A stretch of 64,000 bases of DNA from Catellatospora paridis (lineage in GTDB: Bacteria; Actinomycetota; Actinomycetes; Mycobacteriales; Micromonosporaceae), in the NCBI RefSeq assembly GCF_009720365.1, contig NZ_ML769318.1, forward strand, positions 210,022-274,021, in the 5' to 3' direction. The position numbers and the translations under genes were made by a program. The first letter of the stretch is position 1, and every line of letters starts with the position of its first letter. Below, piece after piece: positions 34,212 to 42,010 of this stretch. The notes under the pieces are model-generated. The model worked only from the letters and a program-made list of their open reading frames with translations, was not told the origin of the DNA and ran no database searches.

Positions 34212-35411
34212 ATGGCTCGTCTCGCCCGTACTCCAGGCTTGTCCGATGTGCAGACCGCGATCCTCGAGACGGTGCGCGAGTTCGCGGACAAGGAGATCAT
34301 CCCGCGCGCGCAGCGGCTGGAGCACGCCGACGAGTACCCCGAGGAGATCCTCGCCGGGATGAAGGAGATGGGCCTGTTCGGCCTGACCATCGGCGAGGAG
34401 TACGGCGGACTCGGCGAGTCCCTGCTGACCTATGCCCTGGTCGTGGAGGAGCTGTCCCGCGGCTGGATGTCGGTGTCGGGCATCGTCAACACCCACTTCA
34501 TCGTGGCGTACCTGATCGGCCAGCACGGCTCCGAGGAGCAGAAGCAGCGGCTGCTGCCCCGGATGGCCACCGGCGAGGTGCGCGGCGCGTTCAGCATGTC
34601 CGAGCCCAACACCGGCTCCGACGTCGCCGCGATCACCTCGAAGGCGGTCCGCGACGGCGACTCCTACGTGCTGAACGGCCAGAAGATGTGGCTGACCAAC
34701 GGCGCGTACTCGTCCGTGGTGGCCACCCTGGTCAAGACCGACCAGGGCGCCGACAGCGTCTACGGCAACATGACCACGTTCCTGCTGGAGAAGGAGCCCG
34801 GATTCGGCGAGACCGCGCCCGGCCTGACCATCCCCGGCAAGATCGAGAAGATGGGCTACAAGGGCGTCGAGACCACCGAGATGGTGCTCAACGGCCACCG
34901 GGTGCCCGAGTCGGCGATCCTCGGCGGCGCCGACAAGGCCGGTCGCGGCTTCTACCAGATGATGGACGGCATCGAGGTGGGCCGGGTCAACGTGGCCGCC
35001 CGCGCCTGCGGCATCTCGATCCGCGCGTTCGAACTCGCCGTGGCGTACGCCCAGCAGCGGGCGACGTTCGGCAAGCCGATCGCGCAGCACCAGGCCATCG
35101 CCTTCAAGCTCGCCGAGATGGGCACCAAGATCGAGGCTTCGCACGCGCTGATGGTCAACGCGGCCCGGCTCAAGGACTCCGGCGAGCGCAACGACGTCGA
35201 GGCCGGTATGGCCAAGCTGCTGGCCAGCGAGTACTGCCACGAGATCGTCACCGAGTCGTTCCGCATCCACGGCGGCTACGGCTTCTCCAAGGAGTACGAG
35301 ATCGAGCGCCTCATGCGCGAGGCCCCGTTCCTGCTCATCGGCGAGGGCACCAGCGAGATCCAGAAAACGATCATCTCGCGCGGCCTCCTCAAGGAGTACC
35401 GCGCGCGCTGA
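34212..35411 (+). CDS. Acyl-CoA dehydrogenase (possible methylsuccinyl-CoA dehydrogenase)
   Basis: FAD enzyme of 399 residues. Family motifs: FSMSEPNTGSDVAAI (flavin/CoA contact), WLTNGAYSSVVATLV, GYKGVETTEMV, FGKPIAQHQAIAFKLAEM and the C-terminal RIHGGYGFSKEYEIERLMREA ... IGEGTSEIQK. The catalytic glutamate is likely in the REAP/IGEGTSEIQ region, as in related members. Sequence pattern and co-occurrence with CitE and MaoC genes resemble the acyl-CoA dehydrogenase in the Streptomyces ethylmalonyl-CoA gene cluster, so methylsuccinyl-CoA is a plausible substrate. Confidence 0.9.
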   Translation: MARLARTPGLSDVQTAILETVREFADKEIIPRAQRLEHADEYPEEILAGMKEMGLFGLTIGEEYGGLGESLLTYALVVEELSRGWMSVSGIVNTHFIVAYLIGQHGSEEQKQRLLPRMATGEVRGAFSMSEPNTGSDVAAITSKAVRDGDSYVLNGQKMWLTNGAYSSVVATLVKTDQGADSVYGNMTTFLLEKEPGFGETAPGLTIPGKIEKMGYKGVETTEMVLNGHRVPESAILGGADKAGRGFYQMMDGIEVGRVNVAARACGISIRAFELAVAYAQQRATFGKPIAQHQAIAFKLAEMGTKIEASHALMVNAARLKDSGERNDVEAGMAKLLASEYCHEIVTESFRIHGGYGFSKEYEIERLMREAPFLLIGEGTSEIQKTIISRGLLKEYRAR

Positions 35412-35417
35412 CCGGGT

Positions 35418-35454
35418 GCCGAGGGCGCGACCCGGGTCGGGTCGCGCCCTCGGC
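35418..35454. terminator. Bidirectional 16-bp hairpin
   Basis: GCCGAGGGCGCGACCC pairs exactly with GGGTCGCGCCCTCGGC around a 5-nt loop. It lies between the stops of the convergent acyl-CoA dehydrogenase and membrane-protein genes, three bases from the latter. Confidence 0.85.
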
Positions 35455-35457
35455 GTG

Positions 35458-36141
35458 TCAGCGCGAGCGCAGCTCCGGCGGGGCGTCGGGGAGGTAGGCG
35501 AGGTCGCCCCGGAGTTCGGGGTGGTCGAGGTAGTGCTGCAGGACGGCGGCGACCTCGGCGTCGCGCATCCGGTAGTCGGCGCCGCGCAGGCGCAGCGTGC
35601 CGTCAGTGGTGTCCAGGCGCACCCCGGCCCCGCTGTTCGGGCGCGCCGAGCGCACCTGCGACCAGGGCAGGTGCCGCCGGTGTACGCGGACCCCGCTCGC
35701 ATTGAGCACGATCTGCCGGGCGTTGCCGTGGGCCGGACGCACGACCACCCAGAGCAGCCCCAGCGCCAGCAGCGTCCACCCGATCGCGAGACCGGCCTCA
35801 CGGCCGTCCTCCAGCCGCGCCCAGCGGGCGATGATCGGCAGCTGCACGGCGAACCACAGCGCGGTGAGCACCCGGTCCGACACCGGGGTGAGCACGAGGC
35901 CGGGCTCGCCGTCGGCGGCGCCCTGGCGCCACCGCCCGTTCGGGTGGCGCATCAGGTGCAAGGAGCGCGCCACGGCGGCCCCGACCCCGAGGACGATCAG
36001 CCAGACGGTGTTCGCCTCGTCGCCGGACAGCGGATGGACGGGAGTGGTGCGTCCGTACCACCACGCGCCGGCGATGAGCAGGAGTCCGGCCGCGGTGAGC
36101 GCGGCGGCGCGGGCGCGCGGGGTCGTCGGCACGGCGATCAC
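35458..36141 (-). CDS. Membrane protein with PH-like C-terminal domain
   Basis: About 227 residues with four hydrophobic helices (roughly residues 10-26, 45-60, 86-105 and 117-136), then a soluble domain whose strands (ARQIVLNASGVRVHRRHLPWSQV, GVRLDTTDGTLRLRGADY) look like a bacterial PH domain. Function unknown. Start is not certain: TTG 36147, GTG 36141 or GTG 36132 are all in frame with no clear ribosome-binding site. Divergent from the next membrane protein gene. Confidence 0.68.
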   Translation of the reverse strand: MIAVPTTPRARAAALTAAGLLLIAGAWWYGRTTPVHPLSGDEANTVWLIVLGVGAAVARSLHLMRHPNGRWRQGAADGEPGLVLTPVSDRVLTALWFAVQLPIIARWARLEDGREAGLAIGWTLLALGLLWVVVRPAHGNARQIVLNASGVRVHRRHLPWSQVRSARPNSGAGVRLDTTDGTLRLRGADYRMRDAEVAAVLQHYLDHPELRGDLAYLPDAPPELRSR

Positions 36142-36220
36142 TCGCAAAGGCTACGAGACCACCTCACCTCCGCCAACGGCGCGGCCGGTGTCGATTTCGG
36201 GGCAGGCTATTCTGGCCGAC

Positions 36221-36628
36221 GTGCGACGACTGCTCACCCCCGGCTGGCTGGCCGGTCATGCGCTGGCGCTGCTGGCCGTCGTCACATGTCTCGCCCTCGG
36301 CTGGTGGCAGGCGGGCCGCGCCGCCGAGGGAAACACTTTGAGCTGGGCGTACACCTTCGAGTGGCCGATCTTCGCGATCTTCGTGGTGGTGATCTGGGTC
36401 CGGGAGATCCGGCTCACCCTCCGCAAGGGCCGTGCCGAGTCCACGGCCCCGACCGTTGACCCGGTGGACCGGCCGCGGCCGGTCATCACGCGGCGGGTGA
36501 ATCAGCCCACTGCCGCGGTCGACGACTCCGGCGATCCGCAGCTGGCCGAGTACAACCGTTACCTGGCCTGGCTGAACGAGAACCCCGAGGCACGACCCAG
36601 CGACTATCCCGCTAAGGAGTATCGATGA
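36221..36628 (+). CDS. Small membrane protein with two helices
   Basis: A 135-residue protein: basic start, helix 1 (GHALALLAVVTCLALGWWQAGRA), a short loop, helix 2 (PIFAIFVVVIWVREI), then a polar C-tail (DPQLAEYNRYLAWLNENPEARPSDYP). No function assigned; the tail pattern occurs in actinobacterial proteins encoded before DUF3817 genes. It overlaps the next gene by four bases (ATGA). The upstream part of the longer frame is not supported. Confidence 0.75.
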   Translation: MRRLLTPGWLAGHALALLAVVTCLALGWWQAGRAAEGNTLSWAYTFEWPIFAIFVVVIWVREIRLTLRKGRAESTAPTVDPVDRPRPVITRRVNQPTAAVDDSGDPQLAEYNRYLAWLNENPEARPSDYPAKEYR

Positions 36629-36948
36629 ACGGCGCACTGACCCGGTACCGCATCATCGCCTGGATCGTGGGCGTGCTGCTACTGGCGCTGACCCTCGTCG
36701 CCATGCCCATGAAGTACTTCGCCGACAACAACGTCGGCGTGCTGATCATCGCCCCGGTGCACGGCTGGCTGTTCGTGGTCTACCTGGCCGCCGTCGGCGA
36801 CCTGGCCCGCCGGGTGCAGTGGCCGGTCACCCGCATCCTGCTGGTGGCGCTGGCCGGCACCATCCCGTTCCTGTCGTTCGTGATGGAGCGCCGCGTGGTC
36901 GGCTGGATCCAGGGCACCGACCGGCAGCCCTCGTTCACAGAAGCGTGA
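36625..36948 (+). CDS. DUF3817 membrane protein
   Basis: A 107-residue protein with three helices and the family pattern YRIIAWIVGVLLLALTL, MPMKYF and IAPVHGWLFVVYLAAVGDLARR. Translationally coupled to the upstream small membrane protein. Its last 14 bp overlap the convergent radical SAM gene. Function of the family is unknown. Confidence 0.88.
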   Translation: MNGALTRYRIIAWIVGVLLLALTLVAMPMKYFADNNVGVLIIAPVHGWLFVVYLAAVGDLARRVQWPVTRILLVALAGTIPFLSFVMERRVVGWIQGTDRQPSFTEA

Positions 36949-38986
36949 GCTGAACGCCCGCCGCCTCGCCGGCGGCGGGCGGCTCCGTCTCGTCCCCGGT
37001 CATCACCAGGTCCCGGGTAGGCGTGTCCCGGGCCGGCAGCCCGTGCCGCCGGCAGGCCCGCCGCACCTTCGCGGTGACCAGCCGCTGGTAGTCGGCGCTC
37101 ACGTAGGCCCGGTTGCCGGGGTAGAGCCGCTGGTAGAACGGCACCAGCTCCGGATGGTTCGCGGCGAGCCAGCTCAGGTACCACTCCCGGGCGCCGGGCC
37201 GCAGGTGCAGGACCAGCGGCGTGATGCTCGCCGCCCCCGCCGCGACCAGCGCCCCGACCGTCGCGTCGAGCTGCTCCTCGCTGTCGGACAGGCCCGGCAG
37301 GATCGGCGCCATCAGCACGCCGACCCGCAAGCCCGCGTCGCTCATCCGGCGCACCGCGTCGAGCCGCCGCGACGGGCTGGGCGTGCCCGACTCGACGCTG
37401 CGCCACAGCGCCTCGTCGAGGAAGCCGATGGAGAACGCCACCGACACCCGGGCCCGCTGCGCGGCCTGCTGCAGCAGCGGCAGGTCCCGCAGGATCAGGG
37501 TGCCCTTGGTGAGGATCGAGAACGGGTTCGACCAGTCCGACAGCGCCCCGATGATGCCCGGCATCAGCTGGTAACGGCCTTCCGCGCGCTGGTAGCAGTC
37601 GACGTTGGTGCCCATCGCGATCGGCTTGCCGTTCCAGCGGGGCGAGGCCAGCTCGCGGCGCAGCAGCTCGGGCGCGTTCACCTTCACCACGATCTTCGAA
37701 TCGAAGTCGTGCCCGGTGTCCAGGTCGAGGTAGCTGTGCGTGTTGCGGGCGAAGCAGTTGTGGCTGACCACGCCGTTGGCGATGAAGTCGCCGGTGCCGG
37801 TGGTGATGTCCCACAGCGGCAGCTCCAGGCCCAGCGGCTCGATCGACGCCACGTGCAGCGGCACCGTGCCCTTGATCGCGACGCCCTGCACCGTGCGCCG
37901 CCGGGTCACCGCCGGGTCGGTCAGGTGGAAGAAGCGCAACTTCTCCGGCAGCCCCCCGAGCAGCCGCAGGCTGAGCAGCCCGATCGGGTCGCGCCGGTCC
38001 TCGACGACGAACTCGAACCCGAACGCCCGCAGCGCCGCCCTCGTCGGCTCGACCAGCTCCGGGTCGGTGTGCACGATGCGCCACAGGCCCTGGGTGTGGC
38101 TGCCCTCGGCGTCGAAGACCCCGGCCAGGAAGCCCTTGTCCCACTCGGCGTCGCGTTCCTCCGGCCGCTGCAGCAGCAGGCCGATCAGATCGAGATCCCG
38201 CCGGGCGTACGTGCGCAGCCCGGTGCGCTGGCCCAGCGGCGTGTACTCGGCGGTGTGCACGCCGGACTCGCGCAGGTAGCCGATCGTGCGGCTGAGCACC
38301 TGCGGCTCGGCACACGCCAGCCGGAAGCGCGGCACGGTGCCGTACGGATCGCGGTAGCCGGTCTCCGGCTCCGGGCGCAGCACCGCGTGCAGGTAGCCGC
38401 GAAGGTACTCCGGGGACTCCTTGGGCTGCTCGGCGAAGCGGCCGGTGCCCATCAGCTTGTTGCCCGTGGTCAGGTGCGGCCGCTGCTCGGGTCCCGACCT
38501 GGCCCCGGTGACGTGCTTCCAGCCCCGGTCGGTCAGGAACCGGTGGTCGCCGCTGGCCACCAGCTCGGTGCCGTCGCGCAGGGTCACCCGGTAGGCGGGC
38601 TTCACCGTGGACCACTTGTCGCGCACGTGGGTCACCGCATACCGCCGGTAGGAGCCCTCGCGGACGGTGCCGATGATCGCGTCGCCGACCCGCAGCTCGG
38701 CGATGGGCTTGGTGCGGCCGTCGGCCATCAGCACGGGAGTGTCCCCGGCCAGGCAGTACGAGCAGGCGTGGGTGCAGCCGCGATATGGGTTGATCGTGTA
38801 TTCGAACGGCACCCCGCGCGGCTCGCCCGCCACCTTGTTGATCAGCGACTTGGCGCGTACCTCGTAGAAGGTCATGCCGGCGAAGCCGGGCGTGTCGAAC
38901 GTACGCACGACCGCGCCGGGCAGCGTCTGCTGCACCGGCGCGGTCGCGTCCGGCGGGATGCTCTCGGTCAGATGGCTCCAGCGCAC
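36935..38986 (-). CDS. Rv2578c-family radical SAM protein interrupted by an intein
   Basis: The host protein without its intein is about 350 residues, the usual size of Rv2578c-type proteins, a group related to spore-photoproduct-lyase-like radical SAM enzymes with unknown reaction. The cluster-binding motif is GCTHACSY, then C411, so the extein reads CxxxCxxC after splicing. The rest shows IAMGTNVDCYQRAEGRYQL and the TIM-barrel stretch SVAFSIGFLDEALW. The gene begins with GTG and has only a weak AGCGGG upstream. It converges on the DUF3817 gene with a 14-bp overlap. Splicing must occur for the enzyme to assemble a 4Fe-4S cluster. Confidence 0.9.
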   Translation of the reverse strand: MRWSHLTESIPPDATAPVQQTLPGAVVRTFDTPGFAGMTFYEVRAKSLINKVAGEPRGVPFEYTINPYRGCTHACSYCLAGDTPVLMADGRTKPIAELRVGDAIIGTVREGSYRRYAVTHVRDKWSTVKPAYRVTLRDGTELVASGDHRFLTDRGWKHVTGARSGPEQRPHLTTGNKLMGTGRFAEQPKESPEYLRGYLHAVLRPEPETGYRDPYGTVPRFRLACAEPQVLSRTIGYLRESGVHTAEYTPLGQRTGLRTYARRDLDLIGLLLQRPEERDAEWDKGFLAGVFDAEGSHTQGLWRIVHTDPELVEPTRAALRAFGFEFVVEDRRDPIGLLSLRLLGGLPEKLRFFHLTDPAVTRRRTVQGVAIKGTVPLHVASIEPLGLELPLWDITTGTGDFIANGVVSHNCFARNTHSYLDLDTGHDFDSKIVVKVNAPELLRRELASPRWNGKPIAMGTNVDCYQRAEGRYQLMPGIIGALSDWSNPFSILTKGTLILRDLPLLQQAAQRARVSVAFSIGFLDEALWRSVESGTPSPSRRLDAVRRMSDAGLRVGVLMAPILPGLSDSEEQLDATVGALVAAGAASITPLVLHLRPGAREWYLSWLAANHPELVPFYQRLYPGNRAYVSADYQRLVTAKVRRACRRHGLPARDTPTRDLVMTGDETEPPAAGEAAGVQLTLL
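37757..38755 (-). other. Intein with LAGLIDADG domain inside the radical SAM gene
   Basis: 333 residues (78-410). Block A starts at Cys78 (CLAGDTPVLMADG), block B is SGDHRFLTDRGW, block F is PLWDITTGTGDFIANG and block G is VVSHN, followed by the +1 cysteine C411. A homing-endonuclease part in the middle keeps one clear motif, GFLAGVFDAEG; the matching first motif position (YLRGYLHAVLRP) lacks the Asp-Gly pair. All residues needed for splicing appear intact, so excision is expected even if the endonuclease is dead. Confidence 0.93.
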
Positions 38987-39013
38987 CCCGCTATTGAAAC
39001 ATATGTTCGAACG

Positions 39014-39370
39014 CTAGGCAGCTGTCGCGTCCGCCTTCACCTGCTCCATGTCGAGCTCGCGCACCTTCTGGAGCAGGTCCAGGAAGGCGGCCTCGGGCAG
39101 GGCGCCCGGCTGCGAGTACACGATCACGCCGTCGCGGATGGCCATGATCGTGGGGATCGACTGGATGTTGAAGTGCATGGCGAGTTCCTGCTGCGCCTCA
39201 GTGTCGACCTTGCCGAAGGTGACGTCCGGGTTCGCCTCGGCGGCCCGCTCGTAGACCGGCGCGAAACGGACACACGGACCACACCAGCTCGCCCAGAAGT
39301 CGACGAACGTGATGCCGTCGCCGCTCGTCTTCTCGCCGAAGTTTTCGGTGGTGAACTCCACGGTGCCCAT
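39014..39370 (-). CDS. Thioredoxin
   Basis: Dithiol-disulfide carrier, 118 residues, with active site WCGPC in FVDFWASWCGPCVRFAP and the cis-proline in IQSIPTIMAI. The ATG opening MGTVEF has GAGGAG seven bases upstream; the longer frame starts inside that site. It lies alone between convergent/divergent neighbours, next to a DCC-type protein that also has a redox cysteine pair. Confidence 0.93.
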   Translation of the reverse strand: MGTVEFTTENFGEKTSGDGITFVDFWASWCGPCVRFAPVYERAAEANPDVTFGKVDTEAQQELAMHFNIQSIPTIMAIRDGVIVYSQPGALPEAAFLDLLQKVRELDMEQVKADATAA

Positions 39371-39520
39371 CGTCGTGCTCCTCATTTCTTCGAGTGACCA
39401 GCGTCCATGTAAACCACTGCGCCACTTAGCTCATTCCCGTCCTGTCCACGGTACAGACGGTGACGTGACGCACAGGGCGGCACGCGATACAACGCGTGCG
39501 AGGCGGAGGACCATGAAGAC

Positions 39521-39898
39521 GTGTCCGCGACCTTCGTCTACGACGGCGACTGCGCCTTCTGCACCCGGTGCGTCGAGTTCATCCGCCGCCGGGTGCCGAC
39601 CGCCGCCGTGATCGTGCCGTGGCACAGCGCCGACCTGCCCGCCCTGGGGCTGACCCGGGAGCAGTGCCTGACCGCGGTGCAGTACGTGGAGCCCGGCCGC
39701 CCCGCGCTCGCCGGCCCGGAAGCCATTGCCGCACTCCTGCGGGCGAGCCGCTCACCCTGGCGCCCGCTGGGCGCCGCGCTCGACCTGCCCGCGGTGGGAC
39801 TCTTCTCGTGGCCGGTGTACCGCTGGATCGCCCGTCACCGCCACCGGCTCCCCGGCGGCACCGCCGCCTGCGCCGTGCCCCGCGCGCCCGGCTTGTAA
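39521..39898 (+). CDS. DCC-family (DUF393) thiol-disulfide oxidoreductase-like protein
   Basis: 125 residues, beginning with the family hallmark FVYDGDCAFCTRCVEF (D-x-x-C-C pair). A second part includes AGPEAIAALLR and SWPVYRWIARHRHRLPGG. Role unknown; the cysteine pair suggests redox activity. GTG start with GGAGGA upstream. The last base of its TAA stop is the first base of repeat R3. Confidence 0.87.
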   Translation: MSATFVYDGDCAFCTRCVEFIRRRVPTAAVIVPWHSADLPALGLTREQCLTAVQYVEPGRPALAGPEAIAALLRASRSPWRPLGAALDLPAVGLFSWPVYRWIARHRHRLPGGTAACAVPRAPGL

Positions 39899-39962
39899 TA
39901 GACGTTGGCCTATCTAGGTGAAAATCCGGCGATCGGAGTCATCTAGATAGGCCAACGTCTAT
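39898..39962. repeat. 65-bp palindromic element, copy R3
   Basis: Arms read ATAGACGTTGGCCTATCTAG inward; 23 of 24 arm bases pair. The 17-bp centre contains CGGCGATCGG, same orientation as R2. It starts on the final base of the DCC gene stop and ends 26 bp before the stop of the convergent MaoC gene. Confidence 0.95.
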
Positions 39963-39988
39963 GCAAAGCGGGGTGCGCGGGCCGCCGG

Positions 39989-40456
39989 TCACTCGGGGGC
40001 GGTGTCGGGGCGCTTGGGGACCATGACCTTGCGCTTGAAGATGCAGACCAGGGTGCCGTCCTGGTTGTAGCCGCGGGTCTCGACGCTGACCACGCCGCGG
40101 TCGGGCTTGGAGCCGGACTCGCGCTTGTCCAGCACTGTGGTCTCGCCGTAGATGGTGTCGCCGTGAAAGGTCGGCGCGACGTGGCGCAGGCTCTCGACCT
40201 CGAGGTTGGCGATGGCCTTGCCGCTGACGTCGGGCACCGACATGCCCAGCAGCAGCGAGTAGATGTAGTTGCCGACCACCACGTTGCGCTTGAACTCGGT
40301 CTGCGTCGCCGCGTAGTGGGCGTCCAGGTGCAGCGGGTGGTGGTTCATCGTCAGCAGGCAGAACAGGTGGTCGTCGTACTCCGTGACGGTCTTGCCGGGC
40401 CAGTGCTTGTAGATCGCCCCGACCTCGAACTCCTCGAAGTAGCGCCCGAACTGCAT
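39989..40456 (-). CDS. MaoC-family hydratase (mesaconyl-CoA hydratase-like)
   Basis: A 155-residue single-hotdog hydratase. Opening MQFGRYFEEFEVGAIYKHWPGKTVTEYDDHLFC and LTMNHHPLHLDAHYAA carry the MaoC catalytic Asp/His region. This N-terminal pattern resembles the MaoC protein in the Streptomyces ethylmalonyl-CoA gene cluster (mesaconyl-CoA hydratase), as far as I recall. ATG preceded by GGGAGA; the longer frame is unsupported. Possible partner of the CitE lyase and acyl-CoA dehydrogenase in this window. Confidence 0.85.
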   Translation of the reverse strand: MQFGRYFEEFEVGAIYKHWPGKTVTEYDDHLFCLLTMNHHPLHLDAHYAATQTEFKRNVVVGNYIYSLLLGMSVPDVSGKAIANLEVESLRHVAPTFHGDTIYGETTVLDKRESGSKPDRGVVSVETRGYNQDGTLVCIFKRKVMVPKRPDTAPE

Positions 40457-40673
40457 GGTCCGTCTCCCGCCCCTGGATGCAGCGAACGGCGGGGCCCTCC
40501 CCGGCACCCGCCGCCCGCGCTTGTGAAAAGGATTCTGCACGGCCGTTACCGGCGAGTACATAGGCCGCACCGAGAACTACATCACAGACAACGGATCTCC
40601 GCCCCGGGGGTGATTGGCACGCTTGGCGGCAAGCGTCCGCGCTTGCGGCATATGCTGACCTCAGGAGGTCGCC

Positions 40674-41207
40674 ATGCCGAGTAATTCCGCAGCGGATCAC
40701 CTGATCTCGCGCCAGCTGTATCGGCGGGAGATCGCTCCCCTCACCTTCGAACCGCACGAGTGGGAGCTGCTGACCCGGCTCCCGGCCCGTGTCATGATCG
40801 CCGCCACCTCCGCCGAACCCGACAGCGACCGCCGTACGGTCGACGAGGGCCTGGCCGGCATCAACGCCATCGCCGCGGGCGCCGACGTGGATTCCGAGCT
40901 GGTGAAAGCCATCGTCGGCGCGATCTACGCCGAGGCGGACCCCGATCCGCCCGCCGCGGAGCAGTTCCGCGACCCGCACGCCGCCATCACCGAGGTACTC
41001 GTGAGCTGCCGCGCGGCGGCGATCGTGCTCGACGCCCGGGCCACGCCGGCCGACGGGCAGGCGTACCGCCACTGGCTGGAGGCGATCGCGGACCAGGTCT
41101 GCGGGGCGGCTCGGTCCGGTGGCCTGCTGGGCCTCGGCGGGACCACCCGCAGCCCGGCCGAGCAGCGTTTCCTGGCCGACCTACTGGACGCGCTGCGCAA
41201 CGTGTGA
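40674..41207 (+). CDS. Conserved-type hypothetical soluble protein
   Basis: 177 residues, mostly helical, no signal or membrane segment, no family recognised. Notable stretches are PLTFEPHEWELLTRLPARVMIAATSAEPDS and a C-terminal GGLLGLGGTTRSPAEQRFLADLLDAL. GGAGG lies seven bases before the ATG. The 217-bp divergent gap to MaoC contains no other gene. It precedes a SpoU methyltransferase by 20 bp, so they may be co-transcribed. Confidence 0.72.
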   Translation: MPSNSAADHLISRQLYRREIAPLTFEPHEWELLTRLPARVMIAATSAEPDSDRRTVDEGLAGINAIAAGADVDSELVKAIVGAIYAEADPDPPAAEQFRDPHAAITEVLVSCRAAAIVLDARATPADGQAYRHWLEAIADQVCGAARSGGLLGLGGTTRSPAEQRFLADLLDALRNV

Positions 41208-41227
41208 CCAGCTAAAATCTTTCACTT

Positions 41228-41947
41228 GTGACCATCGAACGGGACGCGGGGCGCACCGCGCGGGACGGCGTGCCGCCGCAGGCGGCCCCGGACGGCGTGG
41301 ACGGCTTCGGCACGGGCGGCCCGGCCACCGAGGACGAGCTGGCGGTCGGCGTCGGCCCGTGGCCCGGTTCGTGGCCGGCGGCCGACCACTACGACCACGC
41401 CCTGCTGGCCGCCGGCGACCGGCGCAACGTGGTGGACCGCTACCGCTACTGGCGGCACGAGGCGATCGTGGCCGACCTGGACACCCGGCGGCACGACTTC
41501 CACGTCGCCATCGAGAACTGGCAGCACGACTTCAACATCGGCACGGTGGTGCGCACCGCGAACGCGTTCCTGGCCGCCGAGGTGCACATCGTGGGCCGGC
41601 GCCGCTGGAACCGGCGCGGCGCCATGGTGACCGACCGCTACCAGCACGTACGCCACCACGACGCGATCGAGGCGTTCGCCGCCTGGGCGCGGGGCGCGGG
41701 GCTGGCCGTCATCGGCATCGACAACCTGCCCGGCAGCCGCCCGCTGGAGACGACCACCCTGCCCCGGCACTGCGTGCTCCTGTTCGGTCAGGAGGGCCCG
41801 GGGCTGTCCGACGCGGCCCGGGCGGCGTGCGACCAGATGTACTCGATCGCCCAGTACGGGTCGACCCGCTCGGTCAACGCCGGGGTGGCCTCGGCGGTGG
41901 CCATGCACGCCTGGATCCGTGCGTACGCCGGCCCACCCCCGGCCTGA
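41228..41947 (+). CDS. SpoU-type RNA 2'-O-methyltransferase
   Basis: S-adenosylmethionine-dependent ribose methylation of tRNA or rRNA. A 239-residue protein with an acidic N-terminal extension of about 75 residues and a trefoil-knot SpoU domain: motif 1 NIGTVVRTANAF, motif 2 LLFGQEGPGLSDAA and motif 3 SIAQYGSTRSVNAGVASAVAM. The target nucleotide is unknown. GTG start near the preceding stop. Confidence 0.88.
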   Translation: MTIERDAGRTARDGVPPQAAPDGVDGFGTGGPATEDELAVGVGPWPGSWPAADHYDHALLAAGDRRNVVDRYRYWRHEAIVADLDTRRHDFHVAIENWQHDFNIGTVVRTANAFLAAEVHIVGRRRWNRRGAMVTDRYQHVRHHDAIEAFAAWARGAGLAVIGIDNLPGSRPLETTTLPRHCVLLFGQEGPGLSDAARAACDQMYSIAQYGSTRSVNAGVASAVAMHAWIRAYAGPPPA

Positions 41948-42010
41948 CCGGCTCGCCGATCTTGGCGAGTGGCTTGACGTGCTCCGATCACGGGGCGGAC
42001 AGTGGTGGTC

